Below are positions 51,066-59,930 of a stretch of DNA of 64,000 bases, one piece after another. How positions within the stretch are numbered: the first letter of the stretch is position 1; each line of letters opens with the position of its first letter. The translations under genes were made by a program, and so were the position numbers. The stretch is from Kribbella monticola (GTDB taxonomy: Bacteria; Actinomycetota; Actinomycetes; Propionibacteriales; Kribbellaceae): contig NZ_QFXK01000034.1 in assembly GCF_003261635.1 (NCBI RefSeq), positions 1 through 64,000 on the forward strand. Reading direction: 5' to 3'. The notes under the pieces were generated by a model that worked only from the letters and a program-made list of their open reading frames with translations, had not been told where the DNA came from and made no database searches.

Positions 51066-51458
51066 GTGGCCATCGGAACACGCTCGACCCGTCAGCGCGC
51101 GGCAGTCGCTTCGGCGCTCGACAACCTCGACGACTTCCGGACCGCGCAGGAGATCCACCAGGAGCTCCGGGGCGCGGGTGAGGCCGTCGGGCTGACCACG
51201 GTCTACCGCACCCTGCAGGCGCTGGCGGACTCGCGCGAGGTCGACGTTCTGCGCACCGCGGACGGTGAAACGGCATACCGGCGTTGCTCCAAGGGACACC
51301 ACCACCACCTGGTCTGCCGCAACTGCGGCCGCACGGTCGAGGTGGAGGGCCCGGCCGTCGAACGCTGGGCCGACAAGGTCGCCGCCGAACACGGCTACGC
51401 CGACGTCAGCCACACCCTGGAAATCTTCGGCACCTGCCAGGACTGCCGTACCAGCTGA
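51066..51458 (+). CDS. zur: Fur-family zinc regulator
   Basis: The 130-residue Fur-type protein has a winged helix (TAQEIHQEL, GLTTVYRTLQALAD) and the regulatory zinc site KGHHHHLVCRNCG with CQDC at the end. It should repress the znu operon at the Zur box when zinc is plentiful. GTG 51066 is preferred because AGGAGG lies 4 nt before it; ATG 51051 and ATG 51030 are in frame but lack such a site. It is the last gene of the znuACB-zur operon. Confidence 0.9.
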   Translation: MAIGTRSTRQRAAVASALDNLDDFRTAQEIHQELRGAGEAVGLTTVYRTLQALADSREVDVLRTADGETAYRRCSKGHHHHLVCRNCGRTVEVEGPAVERWADKVAAEHGYADVSHTLEIFGTCQDCRTS

Positions 51459-51470
51459 GTTTCCTCACCC

Positions 51471-51502
51471 GTGACCCCGTGCCAGTTTGTGGCCGGGGTC
51501 AC
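51471..51502 (+). terminator. Hairpin after zur
   Basis: GTGACCCCG (51471-51479) and CGGGGTCAC (51494-51502) form a 9-bp stem with a 14-nt loop, 12 bp past the zur stop. It probably ends the zinc operon, and may also be an operator for the MerR gene. Confidence 0.65.
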
Positions 51503-51542
51503 AGTTGCGTTCGAGCGCGCTCTAACCTTTACGGTTTGAAGC

Positions 51543-52031
51543 ATGAACACGACCGGTGTCCTCAGCTCCCCCGCCCGGCGGCAGGCTCTTGCCGACAGCT
51601 ACCAGGCACCCGAGCTACCGCCGCCGGCTCCTGAACTGCTGCGGCTGCTCGACCTGCCCGCGAACCTGCCGGAGACGTTGTCGATCGCCGAAGTCGCAGC
51701 GGTCACCGGACTGACCGCGCACACTCTGCGGTACTACGAACGGATCGGGCTGGTCGAGGTCGCCCGGGACGAGTCCGGTTATCGCGTGTACGACCGAGAG
51801 GCGCTCGCGCGGATCGTCTTCGTCACCCGGCTGCGCCTGTCGGACATGCCGATCAGCACCATCACGCACTACATCAACCTGGTGAACCAGGGCGAGCAGA
51901 CCGCTCCCGAACGTCTGCTCGTCATGCAGGAACACCGCGCGATGATCCGGCGCCGCCTTCGCGAGATGTCCGCGGCCCTCGCGCTCACCGAGTACAAGAT
52001 CGCCACGTACGGCGGTCACTGCACCCCCTGA
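51543..52031 (+). CDS. MerR-family regulator
   Basis: The 162-residue protein has a MerR winged helix preceded by a ~45-residue extension. The motif is LSIAEVAAVTGLTAHTLRYYERIGLV, followed by the FVTRLRLSDMPIS helix and a coiled-coil (MIRRRLREMSAAL). No cysteine ligand set is visible, so it likely senses an organic compound or redox signal. It precedes an aldo/keto reductase on the same strand, a common MerR/AKR pair. The pre-start AACC-N5-GGTT (51524-51536) may be its operator. Confidence 0.88.
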   Translation: MNTTGVLSSPARRQALADSYQAPELPPPAPELLRLLDLPANLPETLSIAEVAAVTGLTAHTLRYYERIGLVEVARDESGYRVYDREALARIVFVTRLRLSDMPISTITHYINLVNQGEQTAPERLLVMQEHRAMIRRRLREMSAALALTEYKIATYGGHCTP

Positions 52032-52108
52032 CAACGCCCACCCCCTCTCGCTGACGGTCGCTGTTCCGTCGGCGGGCGGAGCCATGCCTTCACCACTAGG
52101 AGATTTCG

Positions 52109-53089
52109 ATGATTCTCGGTACCAACGGACCTGAGGTCAGCCGGCTCGGACTCGGCTGCATGGGAATGAGTTTCGCCTACGGCCCCGGCGACGACGCCGA
52201 ATCGGTCGCCACCCTGCACCGCGCACTCGATCTCGGCATCACGTTCCTCGACACCGCCGACATGTACGCCGCGGGCGCGAACGAGGAACTGGTCGGCAAG
52301 GCCATCGTGGGCCGCCGCGACGAGGTGGTGCTGGCGAGCAAATTCGGCATCGTGGTCGACCCGGCGACGCTGAAGGTCATCGGTGTCGACGGCTCACCGG
52401 CGTACGTGCGGTCCGCGATCGACGGATCGCTGGCCCGGCTCGGAGTGGACCACCTCGACCTGTACTACCAGCACCGGCCCGATCCGTCGGTGCCGATCGA
52501 GGAGACCGTCGGCGCGATGGCCGAGCTGGTCGAGGCCGGGAAGGTGCGGTACCTCGGGCTGTCCGAGGCGTCGGCGGACACGATCCGGCGAGCGCACGCG
52601 GTGCACCCGATCACCGCGGTACAGAGCGAGTGGTCGTTGTTCAGCCGCGACATCGAGGACGAGGTGGTGCCGGTCTGCCGCGAGCTGGGGATCGGGATCG
52701 TCCCGTACAGCCCGCTCGGCCGGGGCATGCTGACCGGCGCGATCGCCCGGACGGACGACCTGGCGGCCGACGACTTCCGGCGTACGCTGCCTCGCTTCGA
52801 CGACACCAACCTGGCGGCGAACCTCGCGCTGGTCGACGAGGTACGCCGGGTCGCCGCGCGCCACGACGCCACGCCGGGGCAGGTCGCGCTGGCCTGGCTT
52901 CTTGCCCAGGGCAACGACATCGCCCCGATCCCCGGCACCAAGCGGCGGAAGTATCTCGAGGAGAACCACGGCGCGCTCGCGCTGCAGCTGACATCCGAAG
53001 ATCTGGAAGCGCTCTCCGACCTCCGCCCAGCGGGAACCCGCTACCCCGACATGACCTGGGTCCAGCGCGACACGGTCGACTTGGGCTGA
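52109..53089 (+). CDS. Aldo/keto reductase
   Basis: The 326-residue NADPH-dependent enzyme has the AKR tetrad: D in FLDTADMYAAGANEE (with Tyr), K in VVLASKFG and H in LDLYYQHRPDP. The cofactor site is in IPGTKRRKYLEENHGAL. The group (AKR13/yakC-like) reduces aldehydes. It follows the MerR gene by 77 bp and is its probable target. Confidence 0.92.
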   Translation: MILGTNGPEVSRLGLGCMGMSFAYGPGDDAESVATLHRALDLGITFLDTADMYAAGANEELVGKAIVGRRDEVVLASKFGIVVDPATLKVIGVDGSPAYVRSAIDGSLARLGVDHLDLYYQHRPDPSVPIEETVGAMAELVEAGKVRYLGLSEASADTIRRAHAVHPITAVQSEWSLFSRDIEDEVVPVCRELGIGIVPYSPLGRGMLTGAIARTDDLAADDFRRTLPRFDDTNLAANLALVDEVRRVAARHDATPGQVALAWLLAQGNDIAPIPGTKRRKYLEENHGALALQLTSEDLEALSDLRPAGTRYPDMTWVQRDTVDLG

Positions 53090-53092
53090 AGT

Positions 53093-53192
53093 GTGGACCG
53101 CCAACACTGATCAGCGACCGTTTCGGGGCAAAATCAGCGGCGTCTGAGCGTGGACGCCCGGGCGACGGTGCTTCGTCAGTGTTGGCGGTTCA
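53093..53192. repeat. Dispersed ~100-bp element, copy 2
   Basis: A 14-bp perfect inverted end (ACCGCCAACACTGA at 53097-53110, TCAGTGTTGGCGGT at 53176-53189) bounds 65 bp. It resembles the element at 29856-29957. It fills the gap between two convergent stops and could act as a bidirectional terminator. Confidence 0.7.
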
Positions 53193-53195
53193 GGG

Positions 53196-53801
53196 TCAGC
53201 TGATGTTGCCGGCTTCGGCGGCGATGGTCGTGGTGTCGCCGTGGCCGGTGTGGACGACCGTGTCGGCCGGCAGCGTCAGCAGCTTGGTGCGGATCGAGTC
53301 GAGGATGGTCGGCTTGTCGGAGTACGAGCGGCCGGTCGCACCGGGGCCGCCCTGGAAGAGGGTGTCTCCGGTGAAGACCGCGTTCAGGTCTTCCGCGTAG
53401 AGCGACGTGCTGCCAGGGCTGTGACCTGGAGTGTGGATCGCGCGGATCGTCGTACCGGCGATCTCGAACGTGGTGCCGTCGACGAGGTCGTGGTCCGGGC
53501 GGTCGTCGTACATGGCTTCCCACAGCATCGTGTCGGCCGAGTTGAGCCAGACCTGGGTGTCGAGGTAGTCGCGGATCCCGCCGACGGCGTTGATGTGGTC
53601 GTTGTGACCATGTGTGCAGATGAGCGCCGCGAGCCGGCGATCCCCGACGGCCTTGATGATCGACTCGGGGTTGTGGGCCGCGTCGACGACCAGGACCTCC
53701 TCGTCGTTGCCGATCAGCCAGACGTTGTTCTCGACGTCCCAGCTGCCGCCGTCCAGCGAGAAGATGCCGGAGGTGATGACGCGTTCGATCCGGGCCGCCA
53801 T
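53196..53801 (-). CDS. MBL-fold metallohydrolase
   Basis: The 201-residue protein has the zinc motif CTHGHNDHINA and later ligands HTPGHSPGS, FTGDTLFQGG and HTGHGDTT. The glyoxalase II-like active site suggests thioester or S-formylmycothiol hydrolysis. Its ATG overlaps the mscR stop by 1 base (TGATG). The same pair occurs in Mycobacterium (mscR with its downstream MBL gene). Confidence 0.9.
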   Translation of the reverse strand: MAARIERVITSGIFSLDGGSWDVENNVWLIGNDEEVLVVDAAHNPESIIKAVGDRRLAALICTHGHNDHINAVGGIRDYLDTQVWLNSADTMLWEAMYDDRPDHDLVDGTTFEIAGTTIRAIHTPGHSPGSTSLYAEDLNAVFTGDTLFQGGPGATGRSYSDKPTILDSIRTKLLTLPADTVVHTGHGDTTTIAAEAGNIS

Positions 53802-54895
53802 CAGAACAGCACCACAGAGCGCAGTACGTCGCCGCGGTGCATCTTGTCGAACGCGGCCTCCACCTCGTCGAGCGCGATCGTCTCCGACACGAACCGGTCC
53901 AGCGGGAGTCGGCCTTGCAGGTGGAGGTCGATCAGCATCGGGAAGTCGCGACTCGGCAGGCAATCGCCGTACCAGCTCGACTTCAGCGATCCGCCCCGCC
54001 CGAAGAAGTCGAGCAGCGGCATCTCGAGGCTCATGTCGGGTGTCGGTACGCCGACCAGGACGACGGTGCCGGCCAGGTCGCGGGCGTAGAACGCCTGCTT
54101 CCACGTCTCCGGACGGCCGACCGCATCCACCACCACGTCGGCACCGAAGCCGCCGGTGAGGTCCTGCACCGCTTTGACGACACCGTCGTGATCGAGACCC
54201 TTCGAGTGCACGGTGTGGGTCGCGCCGAGTTCCTCCGCGACCTTCAGCTTGCGCTCGTCCAGGTCGATCGCGATCACCTTCGCGGCTCCGGCCAGCCGTG
54301 CGCCGACGACGGCCGCAGTACCGACGCCGCCACAGCCGATCACGGCCACTGTGTCACCGCGGCCGACGTTGCCGGTGTTCATGGCGGCGCCGAGGCCGGC
54401 CATGACGCCGCAGCCGAGCAGTCCGGCGACCTCGGGCTTGGCGGCCGGGTCGACCTTCGTGCACTGCCCGGCCGCGACCAGGGTCTTCTCGGCGAACGCA
54501 CCGATGCCGAGCGCGGGCGACAGCTCGGTGCCGTCAGCAAGGGTCATCTTCTGCTTCGCGTTGTGCGTGTTGAAGCAGTACCACGGGCGCCCACGCAGGC
54601 AGGCCCGGCAGTTGCCGCAGACGGCACGCCAGTTCAGTACGACGAAGTCGCCGGGCGCGACGTCGGTGACACCCTCCCCGACCGACTCGACGACGCCCGC
54701 CGCCTCGTGCCCGAGGAGGAAGGGAAACTCGTCGTTGATGCCACCCTCCCGGTAATGCAGGTCGGTATGGCAGACCCCGCAGGCCTGCACCTGTACGACC
54801 GCCTCCCCCGGGCCGGGATCGGGAATCGTGATCTCTTCGATCGTCACCGGAGCGCCCTTGGACAGGGCCACCACACCACGCACGGTCTGACTCAT
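53801..54895 (-). CDS. mscR: S-(hydroxymethyl)mycothiol dehydrogenase / nitrosomycothiol reductase
   Basis: This 364-residue class III zinc alcohol dehydrogenase oxidises the formaldehyde-mycothiol adduct and reduces nitrosomycothiol. The catalytic zinc ligands are in CGVCHTDLHYREG (C42) and GHEAAG (H63), and the structural zinc site is CGNCRACLRGRPWYC. NAD binding is GCGGVGTAAVVGARLAG. The signature around NWRAVCGNC is typical of the mycothiol-dependent branch. It is coupled to an MBL hydrolase that may process the S-formyl product. Confidence 0.92.
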   Translation of the reverse strand: MSQTVRGVVALSKGAPVTIEEITIPDPGPGEAVVQVQACGVCHTDLHYREGGINDEFPFLLGHEAAGVVESVGEGVTDVAPGDFVVLNWRAVCGNCRACLRGRPWYCFNTHNAKQKMTLADGTELSPALGIGAFAEKTLVAAGQCTKVDPAAKPEVAGLLGCGVMAGLGAAMNTGNVGRGDTVAVIGCGGVGTAAVVGARLAGAAKVIAIDLDERKLKVAEELGATHTVHSKGLDHDGVVKAVQDLTGGFGADVVVDAVGRPETWKQAFYARDLAGTVVLVGVPTPDMSLEMPLLDFFGRGGSLKSSWYGDCLPSRDFPMLIDLHLQGRLPLDRFVSETIALDEVEAAFDKMHRGDVLRSVVLF

Positions 54896-55018
54896 CCCCC
54901 GACGCTAACCGTCCCCGCAACCCCACGTCAGCCCCCACGCGCGTCGCCCCGCCAAATAACCCCCGCCCGAACCACCCCAGCACCACAACTCCACGCACCG
55001 CCGGAACCCACCCGTTGT

Positions 55019-55126
55019 GCGAACCCACACTTTCAGGGGACAACCCCCGGAAGTGTGGGTTGTCCCTCGGTATCCAGGCAGATAACCCACCTTTGCCGAG
55101 GTCATCCCCTCGAAGTGTGGGTTCGC
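55019..55126. repeat. Nested inverted-repeat block upstream of the ABC operon
   Basis: GCGAACCCACACTT (55019-55032) is the inverse of AAGTGTGGGTTCGC (55113-55126). Inside it, GGGACAACCC (55037-55046) pairs with GGGTTGTCCC (55057-55066), and CCTCGG (55065-55070) with CCGAGG (55096-55101). AAGTGTGGGTT also occurs at 55051, so the left arm has two partners and the foldings exclude each other. The remaining 54896-55202 sequence shows no gene. Confidence 0.75.
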
Positions 55127-55202
55127 TGTCCACCGGTCGGGGGACAGCCGGTCCGTCGGTCGGTGCTCCCTGGGACCGGGTGCGGAACGGGAAGGTTGAG
55201 CC

Positions 55203-56093
55203 ATGACCGACACAGACATCGCCGTACGGGTCCGCGGACTCGTCAAGCGCTACCCGGACAAGGTCGCCGTCGCCGGCGTCGATCTCGACATCCACCGCGG
55301 TGAGGTGTTCGCCCTGCTCGGCCCGAACGGCGCCGGGAAGACGACGAGCGTGGAGGTACTGGAGGGGTACCGCCACGCCGACGAGGGTGAGATCAGCGTG
55401 CTCGGCGTGGACCCGGCCCGGGCCGACCGGAACTGGCGGGCCCGGATCGGGATCGTCGCCCAGTCGTCCCGCGACGAAGCCGAGTTGTCGGTCGCCGAAC
55501 TGGTCAACCACTACGCCGGCTACTACCCGAACCCGCGCGACCCCGACGAGGTGATCGCCTCGGTCGGGCTGGACGACAAGCGCAAGACGCGGACCCGGAA
55601 GCTGTCCGGCGGCCAGCGTCGGCGGCTCGACGTCGCGCTAGGCGTGATCGGCAACCCGGAGCTGCTGTTCCTGGACGAGCCGACCACCGGGTTCGACCCG
55701 GAGGCGCGCCGGCAGTTCTGGACGCTGATCGAGAACCTGCGCACCGAGGGCACCACGATCCTGCTCACGACCCACTACCTGGACGAGGCCGAGCACCTGG
55801 CCGACCGGGTCGGCGTGATCGCGGCCGGCCGGATGATCGAGGTCGCCACGCCGGAGACGCTCGGCGGTCGCGGCGCCCGGACCGCGCGGGTTTCCTGGCT
55901 GGACGCCGACGGGGCGCACGAAGTACGGACCGATTCGCCGACCGCCGAGGTCGCCGCGCTGATGACCCGGTTCGACGGCGAGGTACCGGAGCTCGAAGTA
56001 CGCCGTCCGTCGCTCGAAGACATCTACCTGGAACTGATCGGCAAGACCAACGCCGCCGCCGACCTCGCTACTGCCGAAGCTGGAGTTGCCTGA
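55203..56093 (+). CDS. ABC transporter ATP-binding protein (export type)
   Basis: The 296-residue ATPase has Walker A GPNGAGKTTSVEVLEG, signature KLSGGQRRRLDVALG, Walker B LLFLDEPTTGFDPEARR and H-loop TTHYLDEAEHLADRV. The C-terminal ~80 residues match DrrA/CcmA-type exporters that act with ABC-2 permeases. It is the first gene of an ABC-two-component operon, with the permease start overlapping its stop (TGATG). Confidence 0.93.
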   Translation: MTDTDIAVRVRGLVKRYPDKVAVAGVDLDIHRGEVFALLGPNGAGKTTSVEVLEGYRHADEGEISVLGVDPARADRNWRARIGIVAQSSRDEAELSVAELVNHYAGYYPNPRDPDEVIASVGLDDKRKTRTRKLSGGQRRRLDVALGVIGNPELLFLDEPTTGFDPEARRQFWTLIENLRTEGTTILLTTHYLDEAEHLADRVGVIAAGRMIEVATPETLGGRGARTARVSWLDADGAHEVRTDSPTAEVAALMTRFDGEVPELEVRRPSLEDIYLELIGKTNAAADLATAEAGVA

Positions 56094-56917
56094 TGAGCAC
56101 CCTGACCGCCCTGAAGTCGTTGCCCTCCCCGCTCAAGGTCGGCGTCTCGCGGACCAAGCTCGAGGTCAAGCAGTTCTTCCGCGAACGGGAGCAGCTGATC
56201 TTCACCTTCTTCTTCCCGATCATCTTCCTCGGCATTTTCTCCGCCGTGTTCAGCGGCACGGACTTCTCCGGTGGCGTCAACGCCGCCACCTACTTCACCC
56301 CCGGAATGATTGCCTCCGGCATCTTCCTGACCAGCTTCCAGTCGCTGGCCATCACGATCGCGATGGAACGCGACGAGGACCTGCTGAAGCGCCTGCGCGG
56401 TACGCCGATGTCGCCGCAGTCCTACTTCATCGGCAAGATCGGGCTGGTGCTGTGCACCTCGATCGCCCAGTTCGCGCTGCTGCTCGCGATCGCCGGACTC
56501 CTGCTCGGCGTCGACATTCCCTCCGAGCCGTCGAAGTGGCTCAACTTCCTGTGGATCTTCGTGCTCGGTACTGCGTCGGGCTCGGTGCTCGGGATCGCGT
56601 TCTCGGTGGTGCCCAAGTCCGGCAAGGCCGCCTCCGCGGTGGTCACGCCGGTGGTACTGCTGCTGCAATTCATGTCTGGCGTGTACTTCGTCTACAGCGA
56701 TCTGCCGTCCTGGATGCGCGGTGTCGCCTCGGTGTTCCCGCTGAAGTGGCTGGCCCAGGGCATGCGGTCGGTGTTCCTGCCGGACGGCTTCCAGGTACAC
56801 GAACCCGGCGGCTCGTGGCAGCTGGGCACGGGCGCCGTAGTACTGGCGGTCTGGCTGATTGCCGGGCTGGTGATCGCGCAGCGGGTGTTCCGGTGGACCC
56901 GGCGAGACGCAGGCTGA
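56093..56917 (+). CDS. ABC-2 type permease
   Basis: The 274-residue protein has a cytosolic head, a first helix (LIFTFFFPIIFLGIFSAVF), an exterior loop, five more helices, and the ABC-2 signature DLPSWMRGVASVFPLKWLAQGMRS near the end. It forms the membrane part of the exporter. Substrate is unknown; the kinase and regulator downstream point to a cell-envelope or antibiotic stress signal. Confidence 0.9.
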   Translation: MSTLTALKSLPSPLKVGVSRTKLEVKQFFREREQLIFTFFFPIIFLGIFSAVFSGTDFSGGVNAATYFTPGMIASGIFLTSFQSLAITIAMERDEDLLKRLRGTPMSPQSYFIGKIGLVLCTSIAQFALLLAIAGLLLGVDIPSEPSKWLNFLWIFVLGTASGSVLGIAFSVVPKSGKAASAVVTPVVLLLQFMSGVYFVYSDLPSWMRGVASVFPLKWLAQGMRSVFLPDGFQVHEPGGSWQLGTGAVVLAVWLIAGLVIAQRVFRWTRRDAG

Positions 56918-56919
56918 CG

Positions 56920-58347
56920 ATGACGTCGGCAGCCGAACCGACCGAACCGACGAGCCGGTCGGTCGTCGGCTTGGCGGATGGGTCGGTCGGCGCCCCGACG
57001 GACCGGTCGGTCGTCGGCTGGGCGGACCGGTCGGTCGTCGGCTGGGCGGACCGGTCGGTCGGCGGCCTGACAGGCCGGTCGGTCGGCGGCGTGGTGGTGG
57101 CGCACTGGCGGCAGTGGAGGAAGATGGTGGGCATGGAGCTCACCAGCGGCGCCGGGCAACCGGTCTGGACCCGCACGCTGATCGCCTGGCACATCGTCTT
57201 CTGGACACTGCTCGGCGTCACCGCGCTGGTGTCGCTTCTCGGCGACCTGAGCGGCCGTCACCACCTCGCGGTTCTCGGCGCCCTGGCCGTCCTCGGCCTC
57301 GCCTACCACTTCGTCGGCCGGCCGGCGATGATCTCGCGAAACGCTCTGGCGGCGCGGATCTACCTCGTGCTGCAGATCGCCTGCGTGGCGGTCGTCGTGG
57401 CGCTCTACCCGCCGAGCGTGTTCCTGATGTTCATCGCGTCACCGCAGATCTGGCTGCTCAGCGACAAAGCTCGCGACTCGGTCGTGCTCAGCGTGCTGCT
57501 CGTCTTCACCGTCGGCGCGGCCCAGCTCTGGTCGGCCGGCTGGACGATCGACGCCTTCTGGGACATCTTGCCGTGGATGCTGATCAGCCTCGTGGTGAGC
57601 ATGCTGCTCGGGATCTGGATCGACAAGGTGATCGCGCAGAGCCAGCAGCGGGCCAACCTGATCGAGGAACTCGAATCGGCCCGCGACGAACTGGCCGAAG
57701 CGCACCACACCGCCGGCGTGATGGCCGAGCGGGAGCGGATGGCGCGCGAGATCCATGACACGCTGGCCCAGGGGATGACGAGCGTGGTGATGTTGGCGCA
57801 GACCGCGGCCGTCGAGCTGCAGCGCGGTTCGCTCGAACCGGTGGCCGGCCGACTGGCCGCGATCGAGGACACGGCCCGGGAGAACCTGGCCGAAGCCCGG
57901 GCGCTGGTGGCGGCCTTCACGCCCGTCGCGTTGACCGGAGCGACGCTCGCCGAAGTACTGCGTCGGCAGGCTGAGCGATTCGCGGCAGAGACGGGCGTCG
58001 ACGTACAGGTTTCTCTCGATATGCCGGACGACGAGGTGGCTGCGTTGCCGCAGGCGCAGCAGGTGGTGTTGTTGCGGGCTGCTCAGGAGTCGTTGGCCAA
58101 CGTCCGCAAGCATGCCGGCGCGACTTCGGTCGTGATCTCGCTGGGGATGTCGGCGGCCGGGGTACGGATCGAGATCCACGATGACGGGTCCGGTTTTGCT
58201 GTGGACACCGCCGAGCGGTCCGGGTACGGACTGGCGGCGATGCGCGGGCGGGTCGAGGAGAGCGGTGGGACGGTTTCGGTCGAGAGTGCGCCGGGTCGTG
58301 GTACGCGGGTGGCTGTGTTGATTCCTTCGGCTGGGGAGAACGCGTGA
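56920..58347 (+). CDS. Sensor histidine kinase with tandem-repeat head
   Basis: The protein is 475 residues from ATG 56920, or 407 from ATG 57124. A polar head with six octapeptides like RSVVGWAD precedes about six membrane helices (about 85-230). The HisKA_3 phospho-acceptor is REIHDTLAQGM (H279), and the ATPase domain has QESLANVRKHA, DDGSGF and GYGLAAMRGRVEE. ATG 57124 has GGAGG 3 nt before it, which would leave the repeat non-coding. It overlaps the response-regulator start (GTGA). Confidence 0.88.
   Translation: MTSAAEPTEPTSRSVVGLADGSVGAPTDRSVVGWADRSVVGWADRSVGGLTGRSVGGVVVAHWRQWRKMVGMELTSGAGQPVWTRTLIAWHIVFWTLLGVTALVSLLGDLSGRHHLAVLGALAVLGLAYHFVGRPAMISRNALAARIYLVLQIACVAVVVALYPPSVFLMFIASPQIWLLSDKARDSVVLSVLLVFTVGAAQLWSAGWTIDAFWDILPWMLISLVVSMLLGIWIDKVIAQSQQRANLIEELESARDELAEAHHTAGVMAERERMAREIHDTLAQGMTSVVMLAQTAAVELQRGSLEPVAGRLAAIEDTARENLAEARALVAAFTPVALTGATLAEVLRRQAERFAAETGVDVQVSLDMPDDEVAALPQAQQVVLLRAAQESLANVRKHAGATSVVISLGMSAAGVRIEIHDDGSGFAVDTAERSGYGLAAMRGRVEESGGTVSVESAPGRGTRVAVLIPSAGENA
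56955..57098. repeat. Six 24-bp tandem repeats at the start of the kinase gene
   Basis: Six 24-bp units start at 56955. Units 3 and 4 (57003-57026, 57027-57050) are identical; the others differ by a few bases. In the kinase frame they encode an 8-residue unit (RSVVGWAD). Identical units suggest recent slippage. Confidence 0.85.
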
Positions 58348-58988
58348 GTATTCGGGTCCTGGTGGTCGACGATCACCCGGTAGTGCGGTCCGGGCTGATC
58401 GGCATGCTCGCCGTGACCGACGACATCGAGGTGGTCGGCGAGGCCGGCGACGGCGAGGAAGCCGTCGCGCTGGTGGCGACGACGCGCCCGGACGTCGTAC
58501 TGATGGACCTGCGCATGCCGCGACGGGACGGGGTCTCGGCGACGGGTGCGATCGTGTCGTCGTTTCCGTCGACCAAGGTGCTCGTGCTGACGACGTACGA
58601 CACCGACACCGACATCCTGCACGCGGTGGAGGCAGGCGCTGCCGGGTATCTGCTGAAAGACACGCCGCATGCCGAGTTGCTGGACGGGATCCGTGCGGCG
58701 TCGCGTGGCGAGACCGTGCTGGCTCCCCCGGTCGCGGCCCGGCTGATGTCCCGACTCCGTACGCCGGTCGCACCCGCCGCGGTCCAGCCGTCGCCTCGCG
58801 AGCTGGAGGTCCTGGCCGCGGTCGCGCGCGGGCTGAGCAATGCGGAGATCGGGCGGGAGTTGTTCATCGGGGAAGCGACGGTGAAGACGCATCTGCAGCG
58901 ACTTTTCACGAAGCTGGACGTGGACGATCGCACCCGCGCGGTGACCGTCGCCATCGAGCGCGGACTGCTGCCTTCACCTCGGCGCTAA
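58344..58988 (+). CDS. LuxR/NarL-family response regulator
   Basis: The 214-residue regulator has D9/D10 and phospho-acceptor D55 (LMDLRMPR), the T/S switch (LTTYDTD), K in YLLKDTP, and a LuxR HTH (PSPRELEVLAAVARGLSNAEI then GEATVKTHLQRLFTKL). The GTG start overlaps the kinase stop. It likely controls the ABC exporter upstream. Confidence 0.93.
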   Translation: MSIRVLVVDDHPVVRSGLIGMLAVTDDIEVVGEAGDGEEAVALVATTRPDVVLMDLRMPRRDGVSATGAIVSSFPSTKVLVLTTYDTDTDILHAVEAGAAGYLLKDTPHAELLDGIRAASRGETVLAPPVAARLMSRLRTPVAPAAVQPSPRELEVLAAVARGLSNAEIGRELFIGEATVKTHLQRLFTKLDVDDRTRAVTVAIERGLLPSPRR

Positions 58989-59857
58989 TTCATTTGTAGT
59001 AGCGGCTTCACCTCCTGGCCGAGGAAGTGGGCGAAGGCGTCGAAGTCCGGCTCGTCGCGGCAGGGCTGGACCGAGATCGTCGTCGCGCCTGCTGCTTGCA
59101 CCTCTTTGAGGCGCTCGGCGATCTCTTCGGCGTTGCCTACGGCACCTATCTTGGGCGAGCCTTTCATCCCGTACTCCGCCAGCTCCGCGTCGACTCGAGC
59201 GCGCGCATTCGGACCGGTCGCGACCGGGATGCTGGCGATGACCTCGTGGTCCTTCGCGGCCTTCTGGAGCGTGGCTTCGGTCGCCTGCTTGATCGCGTCG
59301 GTGTCCAGGCCGAGGGCGAGGAGGGTCCCGGTGCCTAGTTCACCGGCCGCGGCGAGGGACTTCGGACCGGCGACGCCGATCAGCAGGGGTGGTGGCTGGG
59401 TTGGTGGATGCGCGAGGGTGACGTCGGTCAGCTGGACGTAGCGTCCTTGGGTGGTGACGGTTTCGCCGTTCAGGAGTTGACGGAGGGCCGTTGCGTATTC
59501 GCTCAGGAGGGTGAGTGGCGCGTCGGCGCGGACGCCGGCCTGCTCCATCCAGGGTTGGACGCCGTGTCCGATCCCTGCGACGAACCTGCCCGGGTACAGG
59601 CGGTCGATGGTCGCGATCTCCATCGCCGCTTGCGTCACATTACGAAGTGGCACGGGAAGGATTGCTGCCCCGACACGAATGCGCTCAGTCGTCGCGAGCG
59701 CCGTCACCGCACTGGCGATAGCAGACTCGTTGAAACAGTCCTCAGAGATCCACAGATCATCCAGCCCACTGCTCTCCACGGCCGCCACAAACCCCCGAAA
59801 CGCCTCAGGCGCCCACGCCGGCGGAAACGACACCCCTACTCTCAACCGATCATCCAT
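58985..59857 (-). CDS. LLM-class F420-dependent oxidoreductase
   Basis: The 290-residue protein is a TIM-barrel of the luciferase-like monooxygenase family: RVGVSFPPAWAPEAF, GLDDLWISEDCF, RIRVGAAILPVPLRN and GRFVAGIGHGVQPWMEQAG. Such proteins use F420 or FMN in actinobacteria. The substrate is unknown. It overlaps the response-regulator stop by 4 bp, tail to tail. Confidence 0.88.
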   Translation of the reverse strand: MDDRLRVGVSFPPAWAPEAFRGFVAAVESSGLDDLWISEDCFNESAIASAVTALATTERIRVGAAILPVPLRNVTQAAMEIATIDRLYPGRFVAGIGHGVQPWMEQAGVRADAPLTLLSEYATALRQLLNGETVTTQGRYVQLTDVTLAHPPTQPPPLLIGVAGPKSLAAAGELGTGTLLALGLDTDAIKQATEATLQKAAKDHEVIASIPVATGPNARARVDAELAEYGMKGSPKIGAVGNAEEIAERLKEVQAAGATTISVQPCRDEPDFDAFAHFLGQEVKPLLQMN

Positions 59858-59930
59858 TCCCCGATGCTAAAACCCCCCACCGACAGCTCCCCTACGCCAA
59901 CTCCCTCGCGAAAACCACGCGGCACGACAT

